A stretch of DNA of 64,000 nucleotides. Origin: Lachnospiraceae bacterium. Its GTDB lineage: Bacteria > Bacillota > Clostridia > Lachnospirales > Lachnospiraceae. Position 1 is the first letter of the stretch, and each line of letters opens with the position of its first letter. A program made the translations under genes and the position numbers. The stretch covers positions 1 to 64,000 of the forward strand of contig JAAUZC010000036.1 in assembly GCA_014804795.1 (NCBI GenBank), in the 5' to 3' direction. Below the pieces are notes generated by a model, which was given only the letters and a program-made list of their open reading frames with translations, was not told the DNA's origin and made no database searches. Positions 61,806 through 64,000 of the stretch are shown here, in pieces.

Positions 61806-62750
61806 ATGAAATTTATTAAAGACTTTAAAGAGGGAGATAAAATATTTGATATTTATCTCTGCAAACATAAAATATCGGCGGTGACGAAGAATGGAAAGGC
61901 TTATGAGACAGCAATACTGCAGGATAAGACCGGTACCATCGATGCAAAAATATGGGATCCCAACAACGCAGGCATCGGCGATTTTGAGGCGATGGACTAT
62001 GTGGAGATCTACGGGGATGTCAACAATTTTCAGGGAACACTGCAGCTCAATGTGAAGCGCGCCCGCTATGCAAAGCAGGGGGAGTACGATCCGAAAAGCT
62101 ATCTGCCGGTGAGCGCCTATAATATAGAAGATATGTACGGTGAAGTGATGCAGTACATAAAGGGAATCGCCAATCCGTATCTGCAGAAGCTGTGTCAGAA
62201 GATCTTTGTGGAAGACAAGGAATTTGCGGAAAAATTTAAAAGTTCCTCAGCGGCCAAATCCGTACATCATGGTTTTATGGGCGGGCTTTTGGAGCATACG
62301 TTGAGTGTGGTAAAGCTTTGTGATTTTTACTGCACAAGATATAAAAAATTGAATAAGGATTTATTAATTACGGCGGCTCTCTGCCACGATATCGGAAAGG
62401 TGAAAGAATTGTCTGCATTTCCGATGAATGATTATACGGATGACGGGAATTTTCTCGGACATATTGTGATCGGAACGGAGATGGTGGGAATGAAGATCAG
62501 GGAAATAGACGGTTTTCCTGAAAGGCTTGCCATGGAACTGAAACATTGTATTTTATCCCATCACGGGGAATTTGAGTTTGGATCTCCGAAAAAACCGGCT
62601 ATTATTGAAGCGGTGGCGCTTAACTTTGCGGATAATACGGATGCGAAGCTGGAGACTTTTACGGAATTACTGAATAATGCATCGGATAAAGGGTGGCTTG
62701 GATTTAACAGACTGTTGGATTCCAATGTGACGGCGACGCGGATGGAGTAA
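61806..62750 (+). CDS. YhaM-like 3'-5' exoribonuclease (OB + HD domains)
   Basis: 314 residues from ATG 61806, six bases after GGAGG. The N-terminal OB fold (about 1-120: DGKTAYETAILQ-like core KNGKAYETAILQDKTGTID) is followed by a HD phosphohydrolase domain with VHHGFMGGLLEHTLSVVKL, ALCHDIGKVKEL and HIVIGTEMVG, H...HD...D metal ligands. YhaM in Bacillus trims single-stranded RNA or DNA from the 3' end. The length matches the 314-residue Bacillus protein. It follows the HtrA-like gene by 34 bases. Confidence 0.88.
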   Translation: MKFIKDFKEGDKIFDIYLCKHKISAVTKNGKAYETAILQDKTGTIDAKIWDPNNAGIGDFEAMDYVEIYGDVNNFQGTLQLNVKRARYAKQGEYDPKSYLPVSAYNIEDMYGEVMQYIKGIANPYLQKLCQKIFVEDKEFAEKFKSSSAAKSVHHGFMGGLLEHTLSVVKLCDFYCTRYKKLNKDLLITAALCHDIGKVKELSAFPMNDYTDDGNFLGHIVIGTEMVGMKIREIDGFPERLAMELKHCILSHHGEFEFGSPKKPAIIEAVALNFADNTDAKLETFTELLNNASDKGWLGFNRLLDSNVTATRME

Positions 62751-62809
62751 ATTTCATTGTTATTAAAGCTTGATTTAATTATTTGCAAATCGGGGTAGTG
62801 GGGAAAAGG

Positions 62810-64000
62810 ATGACATTTCAGAAAAATCAAATCTATACAGTGACAATAGAGGATATTGGAACAGAAGGGGAAGGGATCGGCAAAATTGACGGCTTTTCCC
62901 TTTTTGTGAAGGATGCGCTGCCGGGAGATGTGGCGAAGGTGCGGCTGACAAAGGTGAAGAAGAATTATGCTTATGCCAGACTGGAAGAAGTGCTTACGCC
63001 ATCCCCTGACAGAGTAGAGCCGCCCTGCCCTTTTCACAGGCAGTGCGGGGGATGCCAGATTCAGGCGCTTTCCTACGAGAAACAGCTGGCATTTAAACAG
63101 GCTAAAGTGGAGAATAATCTGGTGCGGATCGGCGGATTTGCGCCGGAAAAAATTCAGGAAATCATGGAGCCCATCATTGGTATGGATGATCCATGGCGTT
63201 ATCGGAATAAAGCGCAGTATCCGTTTGGATATGGGAAAGACGGAAAGCTTATAACAGGGTTTTATGCGGGGCGGACGCACTCAATCATTGCCAATACGGA
63301 TTGTCTGCTTGGAGTACCGGAAAATAAGGAGATACTGGAAATCATACTGGAGCATATGGAGCGGTATCAGGTGCAGGCCTATGATGAAAAGACAGGAAAA
63401 GGACTTGTGCGGCATGTGCTGATTCGAAAAGGGTTCTCCAGCGGCGAGCTGATGGTTTGTATAGTGCTGAATATCAAAAAGACAGGGCAGGTACAATGTA
63501 GCGGAGAATGGATTCCGGAGCAGAATAAGCTGGTGGACAGGCTTGCGCTGATTCATGGTATGATGAACATTTCTGTGAATGTCAACCATGAGAAAACGAA
63601 TGTGATCATGGGAGAGGAAACTCATACGGTCTGGGGCAGAGATAAGATCCGGGATACGATGCATCTGTTCCGTACTGACGGGGAAGAATTTGTAAAAACT
63701 GACAAAAGTGTCATATATGAGATTTCTCCGCGTTCTTTCTATCAGGTCAATTCCACACAGGCGGGGAAGCTTTACTCTACGGCGCTTTCCTATGCCGGAT
63801 TGACAGGAAAGGAAACGGTGTGGGATCTGTACTGCGGAATCGGGACTATTTCTCTGTTTCTTGCGAAAGAAGCGGGGAAGGTTTACGGCGTGGAGGTGAT
63901 ACCGGAAGCCGTTGAGGACGCCCGCGAAAATGCCCGGAAAAATAATATTACCAATGCAGAATTTTTTGTGGGGGCAGCAGAAAAAGTACTGCCGGAGTTT
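62810..64000 (+). CDS. rlmD: RlmD/RumA-type 23S rRNA (uracil-C5) methyltransferase (partial)
   Basis: 397 residues, running off the right edge with no stop in 1191 bases. An N-terminal TRAM-like domain (TVTIEDIGTEGEGIGKIDG) is followed by the Fe-S cysteines in CPFHRQCGGCQ plus NTDCLLG. The SAM-binding part has LYSTALSYAGLTG, WDLYCGIGTISLFLAKEAG and VIPEAVEDARENARKNN. It methylates C5 of uridine in 23S rRNA; U1939 (RlmD) or U747 (RlmC-like RlmCD) cannot be told apart. ATG 62810 follows GGGGAAAAGG. The C-terminal catalytic Cys lies beyond the window. Confidence 0.88.
   Translation, partial: MTFQKNQIYTVTIEDIGTEGEGIGKIDGFSLFVKDALPGDVAKVRLTKVKKNYAYARLEEVLTPSPDRVEPPCPFHRQCGGCQIQALSYEKQLAFKQAKVENNLVRIGGFAPEKIQEIMEPIIGMDDPWRYRNKAQYPFGYGKDGKLITGFYAGRTHSIIANTDCLLGVPENKEILEIILEHMERYQVQAYDEKTGKGLVRHVLIRKGFSSGELMVCIVLNIKKTGQVQCSGEWIPEQNKLVDRLALIHGMMNISVNVNHEKTNVIMGEETHTVWGRDKIRDTMHLFRTDGEEFVKTDKSVIYEISPRSFYQVNSTQAGKLYSTALSYAGLTGKETVWDLYCGIGTISLFLAKEAGKVYGVEVIPEAVEDARENARKNNITNAEFFVGAAEKVLPEF

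Noticed and set aside
1-64000. CRISPR arrays, defence systems, prophage or biosynthetic clusters
   Set aside because: No regularly spaced direct repeats, cas-like, restriction, phage structural or synthase genes were seen in either strand.
1-64000. rRNA and tRNA genes
   Set aside because: No rRNA-like blocks or cloverleaf-shaped tRNA sequences with the TTCGA-type arm were recognised by eye in any intergenic gap.

Overview
The window looks like chromosome of a spore-forming member of the Clostridia, most probably a Lachnospiraceae-type gut bacterium. This is inferred from protein families, not from a marker search: a reverse rubrerythrin next to PerR and rubredoxin, a CotS-family protein, a class II GalT, DUF3842 and DUF1667 proteins, a short type-3 ProS, VanW-family and YkuD cell-wall proteins, and many OmpR-type two-component pairs. 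Gram-positive style promoters and strong GGAGG-type ribosome sites occur throughout. I see no rRNA, tRNA, CRISPR array, transposase, integrase, prophage or secondary-metabolite cluster.

Left end (1-5.6 kb): an AT-rich accessory patch. It holds a minus-strand gene start leaving the window, a decayed acetyltransferase, an intact acetyltransferase overlapping a PhnP-like metallo-beta-lactamase protein, about 320 bases of hairpin-rich DNA, a second decayed reading frame, and a large, clearly G+C-richer hybrid histidine kinase.

5.6-20.3 kb: a lipid kinase, an L,D-transpeptidase and tcdA; a minus-strand oxidative-stress operon (perR, reverse rubrerythrin, rubredoxin); a histidine kinase/response regulator pair behind an elaborate inverted-repeat leader; a ROK repressor divergent from a sugar ABC operon (binding lipoprotein, permease, double ATPase) that continues into a YczE-like membrane protein and a metallo-beta-lactamase enzyme; and a YitT-family protein.

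20.4-35.5 kb: a pseudouridine synthase overlapping an O-antigen-ligase-like membrane protein; three overlapping genes for a GlpA-like dehydrogenase system ending in DUF1667, then DUF3842; a structured leader with its own terminator; a five-gene nickel/peptide-type ABC importer; recD2 and proS.

35.6-49.5 kb: cca, a CotS-like phosphotransferase, a PEGA lipoprotein, mazG, galK-galT, a second hybrid kinase without membrane segments driven by a consensus promoter that contains a palindrome, a B12-binding radical SAM protein, an unknown anchored protein and a 33-residue membrane protein.

49.6-64 kb: a VanW-family protein overlapping a free-standing AIR-synthase C-terminal domain, an Lrp regulator overlapping an aminotransferase, trmL, an MFS transporter, mutS2 with a response regulator and kinase behind it, an HtrA-like protein that has lost all three catalytic residues, a YhaM-like nuclease and a truncated rlmD-type methyltransferase.

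The candidates for something new are the leader at 26541-26659 (possible riboswitch for the importer), the three-way-junction element at 10755-10822, the HtrA-like pseudoprotease at 60269-61771, and the lone AIRS_C protein at 51206-51838. Everything was read by eye; no alignments, folding or database searches were run.
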